This document shows positions 36,807-47,266 of a stretch of DNA of 64,000 bases, one piece after another. The notes below the pieces were generated by a model. The model saw nothing but the letters and a program-made list of their open reading frames with translations, did no database searches and had not been told where the DNA came from. Both the position numbers and the translations under genes were made by a program. This DNA is from Lachancea thermotolerans CBS 6340 (taxonomy: Eukaryota; Ascomycota; Saccharomycetes; Saccharomycetales; Saccharomycetaceae), in assembly GCF_000142805.1 (NCBI RefSeq), contig NC_013084.1, positions 1,335,854-1,399,853 of the forward strand, in the 5' to 3' direction. Each line of letters opens with the position of its first letter. The first letter of the stretch is position 1.

Positions 36807-38585
36807 TCACCTGAAAGGAGGCCTCGAATCTAAGGATTCACGACCTGCAAATGAAGTATTGCCCTTGAATGGACTGATACTGCTGTGCCTGGAGGACACA
36901 GCCGATGAACGGCCAGCAGGTAAGTCTCGGGAGGCAGTGATCTCAAACGGGTGACGCCCGCGGCGTGCAACTTCTTCGAAAGGGAGTTCGTTGCTTGGAG
37001 CTTCCATGCTGTAAGAAACGGAGCTATCAGCACCAAAATTTGACTTATGAATCGCCCTCATTCCTGAAGCACTACAGTAGTTTCCAGATTTTGTGGGGCT
37101 AACTGAGTTCCGCCGAAGACGGGATAAAGTGTTATTGCGAGACAAGTGCGACGTATCACAGTTTAGAGAATTGGCTTTGCTTGGATCTGGTGAATTCCTG
37201 AAGATCGATTGCCCATTTTGCACACCATTTACGGGTTTCAAAGTCGGCGTAGTAGGTGCCGAGAAAGGCGAGGTTCGATAGTTTAATATAATGGAGGGTG
37301 TGCCGATTTTGCTTGGGCTGGGTTGACGGCTAAAAAACTGCGGGCGGGCCGTTGCACCATTCATTGCCTTTGATCTGCTCACAACTTGCTGACCGTGGCT
37401 TACGCCTTGAATTTGGCTAATATAATTTTTTGCCCTGCCAGTATTTTCAACATCTTCAAAATTTCTGGTTTCAGGGTTGTAGCGTTCTGTAATAATGTCA
37501 CCGGTGACTGCGTGTGTTTGAAAAATATGGGACCGAGTAGTTGTGAATGAAGGGAAAAATGCAGCCCCTCCTCCATACGTCGTAGCATCAACCATTGCGT
37601 CCTGCGTTTTGATTGTTGTTTTGGGTTTGATTACCTTTTCATTGATTTCTTCGAAATGTGCCTTTGCCAAACAAGCTTCGTCATCTAATCTGCTCTCGTA
37701 CCTCTTGAAGAGAACAAGGAATAAGATGTATTGATGCCCAATAACAGCAAGCGCTGTCTTGAAAGAAACTTCTGTGACGAGCAAAAAAATAACGGAGATG
37801 GGGGAAAAGGCGCTGAAAAGAGCGGTGTAGAATTTTCCTGGCGTCCATTTTCTCAACTGGTAGTAGTATTTTCCTTTAGGCGCGTCTTTGATAATTAGCC
37901 TTTTCCGAACAAACATGTACCGAATCATTGTCCATAAGGAGCTATTTGTGACTTCCTCAAGTGACTTGAAGCTCAAGTCACTCAGCGACCGCTTGGTAAC
38001 ATTTTTAGATCTTGGTGATGTTTTTGTGTAGAACAATGAGTATACCTGAAAGTGGCCTATCAGGAATTTGTATGCAACAAACAGATTTATGAGGATCAAG
38101 AACCCCACCGTAATTTGAAGAGCAACATTCAGAAATGTGAGAAATTTCCAATACCAATTAAGGTGAGTGACAACCACACCACTCTTTGGAACTTGCGATA
38201 AGTACTCGAATTTCCTAAGAATTTCAGATCTTGAAAGGTCAAAAGAATCGCGCTTTTTGTCAAGTTTTTGTTGATTTGGTCTAATAAGGCTATCCTGCAA
38301 AAGCCGCGCTGTGTACAATGAACATGTGAAGAAGTTACCAAGAGGCCCGGCGATAGTGCTTGCCTTGGAATCCCAATCTATGCTCTCAACATGTTCGTTA
38401 ATCGCCAAAAACATGTCATAGGGCGAGCTGCTGATAAAAGACATGAACCTTCTAAATCGGCTTTCGCGGTTCTCATCGACGTCAGTGTAAAGCTCATTTT
38501 CTGGTGAATATCCTAGCAGACTTGCTCGACTTTCCCCGTCATCTTCAATAAGGGGAGACTCGAACCTCGACAAGCGAAAGGTCAT
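36807..38585 (-). CDS. NUR1: Nuclear rim protein NUR1
   Basis: Protein of 592 residues, longer than yeast Nur1 (484) mainly in the C-terminal tail. Two membrane segments are visible (FLTFLNVALQITVGFLILIN about 149-168, and SPISVIFLLVTEVSFKTALA about 261-280). They flank the conserved region ending in KAPKGKYYYQLRKWTPGKF-like sequence (here DAPKGKYYYQLRKWTPGKFY). Nur1 with Heh1 (Src1) tethers rDNA and telomeres at the inner nuclear membrane (CLIP complex). The tail is Ser-rich with many SP sites, consistent with Cdc14/Cdk control. It is convergent with NUP53, as YDL089W is in the ancestral order. Confidence 0.92.
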   Translation of the reverse strand: MTFRLSRFESPLIEDDGESRASLLGYSPENELYTDVDENRESRFRRFMSFISSSPYDMFLAINEHVESIDWDSKASTIAGPLGNFFTCSLYTARLLQDSLIRPNQQKLDKKRDSFDLSRSEILRKFEYLSQVPKSGVVVTHLNWYWKFLTFLNVALQITVGFLILINLFVAYKFLIGHFQVYSLFYTKTSPRSKNVTKRSLSDLSFKSLEEVTNSSLWTMIRYMFVRKRLIIKDAPKGKYYYQLRKWTPGKFYTALFSAFSPISVIFLLVTEVSFKTALAVIGHQYILFLVLFKRYESRLDDEACLAKAHFEEINEKVIKPKTTIKTQDAMVDATTYGGGAAFFPSFTTTRSHIFQTHAVTGDIITERYNPETRNFEDVENTGRAKNYISQIQGVSHGQQVVSRSKAMNGATARPQFFSRQPSPSKIGTPSIILNYRTSPFSAPTTPTLKPVNGVQNGQSIFRNSPDPSKANSLNCDTSHLSRNNTLSRLRRNSVSPTKSGNYCSASGMRAIHKSNFGADSSVSYSMEAPSNELPFEEVARRGRHPFEITASRDLPAGRSSAVSSRHSSISPFKGNTSFAGRESLDSRPPFR

Positions 38586-38675
38586 ATCAAGCGTTTTCAG
38601 GGTGTCCTTGTCAGTGCTCTATCTCTGAACGACCAATTGTTACAACCATTGTACGTCCATTGGTGTAAACAAAAC

Positions 38676-40799
38676 TCATCTATCGTATAAAAGTATTTCA
38701 AAGTCCGACCCAATTTCAAGCCGGATGGGGACGTCACTCGAAATCGTGGATGGCCCATCTTTCTCTATGATAAGTGTTAAACGCTGTGACTTAATGACTT
38801 TGAATTTTTCTATTACTTTCCCGTGCCTAGGCGTGGGCGAAAAGTCGTTATTCGTAAGAATCGCTTGACCAGTATCCGACAGGAAAATGTTGCATCTGAT
38901 AGAAAGTGCAGAGCTAAATTGGAGAGGCAATAAACGAATTTGCAGTTCCATTGTTGCAGATGGCACAATTTCGATTTTCTTACGATTGGAGTTTTGCGGC
39001 CAAAAGAACTCATGTTTAGTATGGTACATTCGGGAGCCAAACTGTGGATATATTCTTCTTAGAAGCAGCCGACATTGCTCGGCCGGGTCGGTGACACTTA
39101 ACCTGAAAGATTTATTTGTATACTTTTCGTATGCAGAACATATTATTTTGTAAGGAGTACCTGTCGAAAGCGGGACAGCGCGTCTAACGTGAACCTTGTT
39201 TTCGTAATGCCCATCAAAGAGAATAGGCCTCGTGAGGTCATGATCATCATGATGGAATATTTGAACATTCACTAGAGAGTTGCCAATGCTTTCAAGTTGT
39301 ATATTAGCATAGTGGGTTGATTGATCTTTCGCGTCTATAATCAATTCGAATGTTGGATTCATATAATAAGTGGGATTTGAAAACGGGCCGTGATCGGTTG
39401 CTGTATTCCACTCATCCTCCACAGACGCAGAAATACTGTTAGCATTGAACCTTTCCGCTCGCACACAGCGTGAAACGTGGAGTAAATGGAGAGTGAAATT
39501 TGCGGAGACATCCGAGTGGCAGTATATGTATTTAAAGTCTCCAGGTTCTAGCGTTAGCTTCAACAGGTGGAAACCAGTATTACTGCCTTTCTCTGTGTCT
39601 AGAGGGTACAAATCGCGCGTCGCCTCCCGTACAGCACATCCGTTGTTTTTCACATTATAATTACCGAGGTGCCTCTCTAACAATACCCATAAAGGCTCGC
39701 TGGATTTTGATTCATTCTTCAATCGAAATATCGGTTTATTGAGTAGGCTCATTGAGGCATTGCACTTTTGGGCTGAGTATTTAAAGTGAACTTTTTGATG
39801 TTCAGAAAACAGAAGTGAACACTTCCAGTTGACATATGCCACATTGAAATTCTCCAGAAAAGCTTGTTCATTCAACGGGAATGTTTTTGAAATGCACAGC
39901 GGATCTCTCACAATTATGCGACCTTCACGATCGAGACCCAGAACTGGGTAGTCATGGTTGATTAGATACTGGGAGCTTTTGACGGTTTGGCCCGTGCCCA
40001 ATGTTACCAAACAAATCCCCTTCTGCAGTAGATTTCTGATATAATTACACGTATCTTCCTTGATTTTGTAAATTTCTGGGACAAATCCACCGAGAAGAAA
40101 GGTGTCTATCGCAGCATTGGAACCGGCGAATGTGTGTTTTGAACCGTTTCTAATTTGGAAGTAAGCAAGCTCCAGAGCAGCGTCCTCAGCATTCTCTGAT
40201 AAAATTGCCAATCGACCGCCCTCTGAATCAGACGGTATATTTGACAGTTTTACACGAACAAGGCGGTTGCTGGCGCCGTTGAAGTGCAAGTTGACGTTAA
40301 AGACCGAACTGGATCCCACTCTCGAGACCTTGACATATTCTGGGCATTGACATCTAATATTTATCAAGCTAGCCACGAAGGAGCAGTCAGAAATTCTCGA
40401 ATTTTGTTCAATTTCGGGGTTTCTAAATTGTTTAGGGGGCGGCTGAGTACGATCTGTACAAGTGGTTATGGGCGCGTGTTGATCACTTGCGTACCTGTTG
40501 CTTGAAGTTTCATTAGTTTCTTCATTCCATGAGACCGGCCCACCATTGTCGGCGTTTACGGGTGGATACCTTCGTCCATTCAAAACAGATGTCAACCATA
40601 AAAATCTCGTTTCGAAGCCAAATTTACCACGGCATTCCTCATGTCTAGTAAATGCCCTTGAAATCTCATCATCGCCCAACTCGCGTACCGTCTTTCGTAC
40701 CTCTTCCCAGCGAGTCTTGTCTACTTTTCCTAACACTTGGGCATTCCAAATCGCATCATTCAAAGTTTTCCACGCAAGTTCTGCATTTTTTAAGGACAT
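38676..40799 (-). CDS. RIM13: Calpain-like protease RIM13 (PalB)
   Basis: Protein of 707 residues from ATG 40799; the frame opens 30 codons earlier but without an ATG. An N-terminal helical part (about 1-75) fits the PalB microtubule-interacting region. The catalytic Cys is in ISDCSFVASLINI, the His in INHDYPVLGLD, and the position of the calpain Asn appears as Asp in IIVRDPLC (animal calpains have RNPW). Two beta-sandwich domains follow. Rim13 cleaves Rim101 on ESCRT-III at endosomes to activate the alkaline pH response. It follows NUR1 as YMR154C follows YDL089W in the merged order. Confidence 0.9.
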   Translation of the reverse strand: MSLKNAELAWKTLNDAIWNAQVLGKVDKTRWEEVRKTVRELGDDEISRAFTRHEECRGKFGFETRFLWLTSVLNGRRYPPVNADNGGPVSWNEETNETSSNRYASDQHAPITTCTDRTQPPPKQFRNPEIEQNSRISDCSFVASLINIRCQCPEYVKVSRVGSSSVFNVNLHFNGASNRLVRVKLSNIPSDSEGGRLAILSENAEDAALELAYFQIRNGSKHTFAGSNAAIDTFLLGGFVPEIYKIKEDTCNYIRNLLQKGICLVTLGTGQTVKSSQYLINHDYPVLGLDREGRIIVRDPLCISKTFPLNEQAFLENFNVAYVNWKCSLLFSEHQKVHFKYSAQKCNASMSLLNKPIFRLKNESKSSEPLWVLLERHLGNYNVKNNGCAVREATRDLYPLDTEKGSNTGFHLLKLTLEPGDFKYIYCHSDVSANFTLHLLHVSRCVRAERFNANSISASVEDEWNTATDHGPFSNPTYYMNPTFELIIDAKDQSTHYANIQLESIGNSLVNVQIFHHDDHDLTRPILFDGHYENKVHVRRAVPLSTGTPYKIICSAYEKYTNKSFRLSVTDPAEQCRLLLRRIYPQFGSRMYHTKHEFFWPQNSNRKKIEIVPSATMELQIRLLPLQFSSALSIRCNIFLSDTGQAILTNNDFSPTPRHGKVIEKFKVIKSQRLTLIIEKDGPSTISSDVPIRLEIGSDFEILLYDR

Positions 40800-41087
40800 T
40801 AAAGTCGTCCCAAATACACACTGAAGGTCTAGCGACTGTTCCACTTGCCGATGGCCCTGCTCCGCTGATGAAGCAACCAAATGTTTGACTCATCGCCTCT
40901 CATTCGAACGGCAGCCAACAGGGACTTTTCAGGCACGTGAAGAAACGCGGGAAGAGCTCTCGTACGAGATGAAGGTAAGATATATTATAAGAGACAAATC
41001 TAGCGATAGTGAGAAACATAAATAAATTGAATATTGTATCCTACAAGAACCAGGGTTGAAAACACGATACACACAGTGTTTTGACCG

Positions 41088-44000
41088 ATGAATCAGAGCT
41101 CACATTCAGCTGGGGTCTGTAAGTTTTGGTACTACGATGACGTCACGAAGTGCGGACGAGTGGAATACCTGAACTTTTATACTCCCTTAGTCCTGTTGTG
41201 TTTTTTCGGAAGTTTTACTGGATATAAGACCGCAGTCCATGTGTATCGTAGGAGGTATCTGAGGGAACACAAACCCAACTTCGCCGATGAGCTAGCAGCA
41301 ACTTCCAATGCTGATGAAAACAAACCCTTACTATCGGACGCTAGCGGCGCAATTTATACCAACCCAGATGCTGTTCCCAAGGAACACAACCTCAAAGAGG
41401 AGCATTTTTCCATCGAAAATTTGAGATTGGCTGATCCCGATGGGAAGCCTCATGGTCTAGTAGAAGTGGTGAAACGTAATTTTGTGGAGAAAGCGCGCGT
41501 AGTAGTTGAGTTTTTGCTCGTTCTAGCTCAACTAGCCATCCATGTCTTTGTGTTGATCAATTTGAGTAACGAAAAAGATGAGTTTCCCACTAAAGTTTCC
41601 ATTGTGAATGTACTCCTGTGGTCTTGGTTACTATTTGTGGTCATTCTGCGTCTGCTGAACATCAATGAGCAAATTAAGTGGATCAAGTATTATCCAGGAA
41701 ACTTGTGGACCGTGTCTTTCGTGTCTTACATGTTTTTGTTTGCGTCCAGGGTACTACCTTTCCGTTCTGTTTTCATTGGCCACATAACTGACGATATCCT
41801 GAAAAAGTACGTTCTGAGTCAATTTTACATCGACCTTGCACTCTTTATGTTGCTCTTTACTGCCAAAATCGGTAATGACCATGCGGTGTTGTACAGAACT
41901 AGTCCGGAAACAGTTCCTTCTCCAGAGCCTGTAACTTCAATTATGAGCTTCATATCATGGTCGTGGATCGACAAATTTGTTTGGGAGGCTCATCAACATT
42001 CAGTTAAGCTCAAAGACATATGGGGTCTCATGCTCCAGGATTATTCCATTTTTGTTTTGAAAAAGTTCAAAGTGTTTTCTAAAAAGACAAAGGGCAACTT
42101 CTCTTACAAACTGATTCGATTCTTCTCAAAATATCTCCTTCTACAAGGATTTTGGGCTTGCATTGACAGCGTTATCAACTTCATTCCTACCTTATTGCTT
42201 AAAAGAATTTTGGAATACGTCGATGACCAGTCCACAGCACCAGCGAACCTCGCGTGGTTCTATGTTTGCGCCATGTTTGTTTGCAGAATTCTTGTGGCCA
42301 TCTGTCAAGCACAAGCCCTATTTTTCGGAAGAAGAGTGTGCATCAGGATGAAAGCTATCATTATTTCCGAAATTTACACCAAAGCTTTGAGAAGAAAGAC
42401 ATCTCCCAACAACTCAAAGTCTTCAACTGATGATGTCGATCCCCAAGTTCTCAATCAACAGAAGGATGTCGATGCAGATGAAGAATCAAGCACTGCCAAT
42501 TTGGGCGCTATTATCAACCTAATGGCCGTGGACGCCTTTAAAGTGTCCGAGATTTGTGCTTATCTACACTCCTTTGTTGAAGCACTTGTAATGACAATTG
42601 TTGCGTTGACTTTACTTTACAAGTTGCTAGGGTGGTCTGCAATCATCGGTGCGTTATTGATTGTCGCCATTCTTCCACTTAACTTCAGACTTGCAACTCT
42701 GATAGGGAAGCTTCAGAAAGAGACATTGTCTTTCACCGATAAGAGAATCCAAAAACTTAACGAAACTTTCCAAGCCATTAGAATCATCAAGTTCTTTTCT
42801 TGGGAAGAAAACTTCGAAAAAGATATTCAAAGCATCAGAGATCAAGAACTGAAAATGCTCGTGAAGCGTTCAGTTGCCTGGGCACTTACTGCTTTTGTGT
42901 GGTTTATCACTCCCACTATTGTGACGTCTGTGTCTTTCGCCTTTTACATTTATGTCCAGGGCGAGGTTCTTACCACGCCAGTAGCCTTCACTGCTTTATC
43001 TTTGTTCACCCTTTTGAGAAACCCTCTCGACATGCTCTCGGACATGCTGAGTTATGTCATCCAGTCCAAAGTCTCTCTAGATAGAGTCCAGGAGTTCCTA
43101 GAAGAAGAAGAAACTGAGAAATATGAGCAGATCACAGTTCACCGGAATAAGATTGGATTCGAAAATGCCACATTTTCCTGGGACAGGAAAAACCCCGACT
43201 TCAAGCTCAAGAATATGAACATCGACTTCAAACTCGGCAAGCTTAATGTTGTTATTGGCCCTACAGGCTCTGGAAAAACATCGTTGCTGATGGGCCTGTT
43301 AGGCGAAATGGATTTGTTGGAAGGAAAGGTTTATGCTCCTTGTCTGGACCCAAGAGAAGATATGGTTATCGAAAACGATGGTATGACTAACTCGATTGCT
43401 TATTGCTCGCAAGCTGCGTGGCTACTTAATGACACGGTTAAGAACAACATTTTGTTCAGCAGCCCTTTCAACGAAGGGAGGTACAATGCTGTTATAGAGG
43501 CTTGTGGTCTGAAGCGAGACTTTGAGATTTTGAGTGCTGGGGACCAAACTGAAATTGGTGAAAAAGGCATTACATTGTCCGGAGGACAGAAGCAGAGGGT
43601 TTCCCTAGCTAGAGCACTCTACTCATCGTCAAGGCATTTACTGCTTGATGACTGCCTCAGCGCTGTTGACTCTCACACTGCTTTGTGGATCTACGAAAAC
43701 TGTATCAGCGGACCGTTGATGGAGGGCAGAACTTGTATTTTGGTCTCTCATAACGTTGCGCTGACTCTGAAAAATGCTGAATGGGTAGTGTTCATGGAAA
43801 ATGGTAGGGTCAAGGACCAAGGCGAACCTTTAGAGCTGTACAACAAGGGCTTGCTCGGAGAAGATGAACTGGTGAAAACGAGTGTTCTGTCAAGGGGAAA
43901 CTCTTCCACTAGCTTAGTTGGAAAATCAAGCAAAAGTGGAATCAATTTGAGCAAATTGAGTGCTAAAATCGAGAAATCAAGCGTTCCCTCCAAAAAGCCT

Positions 44001-46037
44001 CTAACCGAGGAAGAAAGAGTCAAGATGGGCAAACTTATTGAAGAAGAGACGAAATCAGAAGGTGTGGTCAGCATTGAAGTTTACAAATGGTTTGCCAAAC
44101 TTTTTGGTGGATGGAAGATGGTCATCTTTCTAGCATCTATATTCATTGTCGCACAGTGCGTTTACATCTTTCAGTCCTGGTGGGTTCGTGCGTGGGCTTC
44201 TCATAACACTTATGATGCTACTAGAAAATTTATTGCAAGAATACTTCCTGAAGGCACTGTCAATGGCCTATTGCCCTTGGTTGGTCTTGAAAATCAATTA
44301 TCAGTTAGTCCAGTCATCGAAGAAACGGTTAAACCAGCTGTAAAAAAATCCAAAACACACTCTACAATTTATTACTTACTGTTCTACTTCTTCATTGGCG
44401 TTGCACAGGCTGTAATAGCGTCTTCGAAGACTATAATCAACTTTATGGCAGGGTTGAATGCCTCTAGAAAGATTTTCAACTTAATCTTGAAAAAGGTGTT
44501 GTATGCCAAGTTGAGATTCTTTGATTCTACGCCAATCGGGAGAATCATGAACAGGTTCTCGAGGGATATTGAAGCTGTCGACCAAGAATTGACACCGTTC
44601 GTCGAAGGAGCTTTTGTTTCATTGGTTCAGTGCCTTTCAACCGTAATTCTGATTGCTTATATTACGCCTGATTTCTTCTTCGTTGCTATTTTCATTGGAA
44701 TATTCTATTATTTGGTGGGATACTTCTATATGGCAGGATCCAGAGAACTCAAAAGATACGAGTCAATCAGTAGGTCGCCTATACACCAGCATTTCTCAGA
44801 AACCCTTGTGGGAATTACCACCATACGTGCGTTTGGTGACGAACGTCGATTTATGCAAGAAAATTTGACAAAGATTGATGAGAATAACAAACCATTTTTT
44901 TACTTGTGGGTCGCAAATCGGTGGTTAGCGTTCAGAATTGACATGATCGGAGCATGTGTCATTTTCGCTGCTGGGATATTCGTCCTGTTGAATATTAAGT
45001 CTCTGGATTCTGGATTAGCTGGTATTTCTTTGACATATGCTATTTCCTTCACTGAAGGTGCTTTATGGTTGGTTAGACTATATTCCAATGTGGAAATGAC
45101 TATGAACTCAGTTGAAAGATTGAAAGAGTACATGGAAGTCGAGCAAGAGCCTCATTATCAAAGCACCCACAACCCCCCTCCAGAATGGCCCAGCCAAGGT
45201 AAAATCGAAGTTAATGATTTATCGTTGCGTTACGCTCCTAGTTTGCCCAAAGTCATCAAAAATGTCACCTTTACAGTTGATCCTAACTGTAAGGTCGGGA
45301 TTGTTGGAAGAACAGGCGCCGGGAAGTCAACAATCATTACGGCTCTGTTCCGCTTTTTGGACCCAGAAAGTGGATACATCAAAATTGATAACGTGGATAT
45401 AACTTCAGTTGAGCTGAAAAGGCTTCGCCAATCTATTACCATTATCCCACAGGATCCTACTTTGTTTACTGGCACAGTGAAGTCCAACCTGGATCCTTAC
45501 GATGAGTACTCCGACAAACAAATATTCGAAGCCCTGAAACGCGTCAATTTGGTTACACAGGAAGAACTTGATCATGCAGCAAACCCAAGCCCGGACAATG
45601 CATCAGCCGTGTCAGAGAATGTCAACAAGTTCTTGTTCTTGGAGAACGAAATTTCGGAAGGAGGTTCCAACCTCTCCCAAGGTCAGCGTCAACTTGTCTG
45701 CCTAGCACGTTCTTTGTTGCGGTCTCCAAAGGTTATGCTACTGGACGAAGCTACTGCGTCGATAGATTATCAATCAGATGCTAGAATCCAGCAAACAATA
45801 AGGAGCGAGTTTTCAGATAGCACCATTTTGACTATAGCTCACCGACTAAGATCCATTATCGACTATGACAAAATATTGGTCATGGATGCAGGTGAGGTTA
45901 AAGAGTATGATCATCCGTACTCGCTTTTGTTGAACAAAAACAGCATCTTCTACAGTATGTGTGAAGATAGCGGCGAACTTGAGGTATTAATTCAACTGGC
46001 CAAAGAGTCTTTTGTAAAAAAGCTCAATTCTAAATAA
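41088..46037 (+). CDS. YBT1: ABCC-type vacuolar transporter, YBT1/VMR1 type
   Basis: Full-size ABC transporter of 1649 residues with an N-terminal TMD0 (segments from about residue 30), two six-helix membrane domains and two nucleotide domains. NBD1 has Walker A GPTGSGKTS (about 724), signature LSGGQKQ (about 830) and Walker B LLLDDCLSAVD with Asp in place of the catalytic Glu, as usual in ABCC. NBD2 has GRTGAGKST (about 1407), LSQGQRQ (about 1529) and VMLLDEATASID (about 1548). The C-terminus is nearly identical to Ybt1. Ybt1 carries bile acids and other organic anions, and affects calcium and phosphatidylcholine in the vacuole. The next genes (LDB18, COF1) support YBT1/VMR1 ancestry. Confidence 0.93.
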   Translation: MNQSSHSAGVCKFWYYDDVTKCGRVEYLNFYTPLVLLCFFGSFTGYKTAVHVYRRRYLREHKPNFADELAATSNADENKPLLSDASGAIYTNPDAVPKEHNLKEEHFSIENLRLADPDGKPHGLVEVVKRNFVEKARVVVEFLLVLAQLAIHVFVLINLSNEKDEFPTKVSIVNVLLWSWLLFVVILRLLNINEQIKWIKYYPGNLWTVSFVSYMFLFASRVLPFRSVFIGHITDDILKKYVLSQFYIDLALFMLLFTAKIGNDHAVLYRTSPETVPSPEPVTSIMSFISWSWIDKFVWEAHQHSVKLKDIWGLMLQDYSIFVLKKFKVFSKKTKGNFSYKLIRFFSKYLLLQGFWACIDSVINFIPTLLLKRILEYVDDQSTAPANLAWFYVCAMFVCRILVAICQAQALFFGRRVCIRMKAIIISEIYTKALRRKTSPNNSKSSTDDVDPQVLNQQKDVDADEESSTANLGAIINLMAVDAFKVSEICAYLHSFVEALVMTIVALTLLYKLLGWSAIIGALLIVAILPLNFRLATLIGKLQKETLSFTDKRIQKLNETFQAIRIIKFFSWEENFEKDIQSIRDQELKMLVKRSVAWALTAFVWFITPTIVTSVSFAFYIYVQGEVLTTPVAFTALSLFTLLRNPLDMLSDMLSYVIQSKVSLDRVQEFLEEEETEKYEQITVHRNKIGFENATFSWDRKNPDFKLKNMNIDFKLGKLNVVIGPTGSGKTSLLMGLLGEMDLLEGKVYAPCLDPREDMVIENDGMTNSIAYCSQAAWLLNDTVKNNILFSSPFNEGRYNAVIEACGLKRDFEILSAGDQTEIGEKGITLSGGQKQRVSLARALYSSSRHLLLDDCLSAVDSHTALWIYENCISGPLMEGRTCILVSHNVALTLKNAEWVVFMENGRVKDQGEPLELYNKGLLGEDELVKTSVLSRGNSSTSLVGKSSKSGINLSKLSAKIEKSSVPSKKPLTEEERVKMGKLIEEETKSEGVVSIEVYKWFAKLFGGWKMVIFLASIFIVAQCVYIFQSWWVRAWASHNTYDATRKFIARILPEGTVNGLLPLVGLENQLSVSPVIEETVKPAVKKSKTHSTIYYLLFYFFIGVAQAVIASSKTIINFMAGLNASRKIFNLILKKVLYAKLRFFDSTPIGRIMNRFSRDIEAVDQELTPFVEGAFVSLVQCLSTVILIAYITPDFFFVAIFIGIFYYLVGYFYMAGSRELKRYESISRSPIHQHFSETLVGITTIRAFGDERRFMQENLTKIDENNKPFFYLWVANRWLAFRIDMIGACVIFAAGIFVLLNIKSLDSGLAGISLTYAISFTEGALWLVRLYSNVEMTMNSVERLKEYMEVEQEPHYQSTHNPPPEWPSQGKIEVNDLSLRYAPSLPKVIKNVTFTVDPNCKVGIVGRTGAGKSTIITALFRFLDPESGYIKIDNVDITSVELKRLRQSITIIPQDPTLFTGTVKSNLDPYDEYSDKQIFEALKRVNLVTQEELDHAANPSPDNASAVSENVNKFLFLENEISEGGSNLSQGQRQLVCLARSLLRSPKVMLLDEATASIDYQSDARIQQTIRSEFSDSTILTIAHRLRSIIDYDKILVMDAGEVKEYDHPYSLLLNKNSIFYSMCEDSGELEVLIQLAKESFVKKLNSK

Positions 46038-47266
46038 CGTCTAAACCAGGGGCATCTACTTACTCGAGTTTTCGATTAATCTATAATCAAATGTGTATTT
46101 TTTTTGAACTTCTAACAAAACGGCTCTTATTGTTGAAGGAAACAGGCTAATAGCTCGTAACCATATTTTTAGAAAAGTTGCGGTACTTACTTGTGGCTTT
46201 CCTAAACAAGGTTTGAGCGCAAGAAACTCTACCCAAATTATCAAAAAGGTCTTAGGAGTATGCAACGAAGTAGCTGTAATTAGAGCGAAAGAGATGTGCC
46301 AACATTAGTAGTGACGTGACGTGACATGATACTATGGGGAAATTAGCGCTTTCAAACTCCAGCTCACGCTTGAACTCTGGTAAAGACCTACTCATCTAGA
46401 GTGGAGACTTTTAAGATGATAGGATTTTTGAGCATACCAATAAAACCACTGCAACCAAAAAAATAATATTCTGAGCTATAATTCTTTCTAAAGACCAATA
46501 GCTGGTGGCATCGTCTTGAGAAGAGAAAATTGCTGGCGAGAATGTCGCAACTAATCTGGAACTCAGCATTAGGAGAAAAGAACTTACTGGTCAACGTAAC
46601 TCAAACCGGGATAGTACGACAGGGCAGTTTATAGACAAATACTAGATCAGTTCGGAAAATCGATTAGCAGTCAGCAATTTATCTAAATTTGTAGGAAAGG
46701 CTGTATGAACGTAAGGGAATTAAATACAGCTTTAAGGATAAAATCAGCTCCGTAATACGCTTGATGATTATCTGGTCTTCCTATCGTTAGGTATTTCCAG
46801 GTTCGCAATGTGGAAAGGGCAAAGATGGGTGGATAAAGATTACGTTGAATTGCTATGCAATCGTTAAAGCCCCTGCTGCTTTTTGAAATCTAGTAGCCAC
46901 TGATAGATGTATTCTCTAATCTTTGTTTTCTCTTGTCCTCAGCCTTACCCGTTTATTTGAAGGGTGTTCGTGGAAGCGAGCCAAAGACTTCCAAAATTGA
47001 AAACTGTTGCTTCCTCGCCATATTAAGTCGGTGCATGATGCAAACATGCCGCCATCTTTACTGATCAGGGAATGAAGTATGAAAAAGTACTTCGAGATCC
47101 TTGAAAAGTCCTAACTTGAGTCAGGATTCAGGAAGCAATTACAATTTTTTTTGTTTGCGCTCTTATCTTAGTCTTTTCTCTGCCCTACAAAATATTTATC
47201 GTGTAATGCGAGTTTTGAGAGGTTCATGATTGACCTTGGTCTTGATCATAATAAATCTAGACGCTA
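46038..47266. other. Spacer downstream of YBT1
   Basis: 1229 bases, AT-rich. The only distinct element is GTGAC repeated three times at 46311-46325, giving overlapping TGACGT cores. Minus-strand frames of 68-69 codons are not convincing. Confidence 0.5.
46311..46325. repeat. Three tandem GTGAC units
   Basis: GTGACGTGACGTGAC contains two TGACGT half-sites of the CRE/ATF type. It may be regulatory or chance. Confidence 0.6.
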
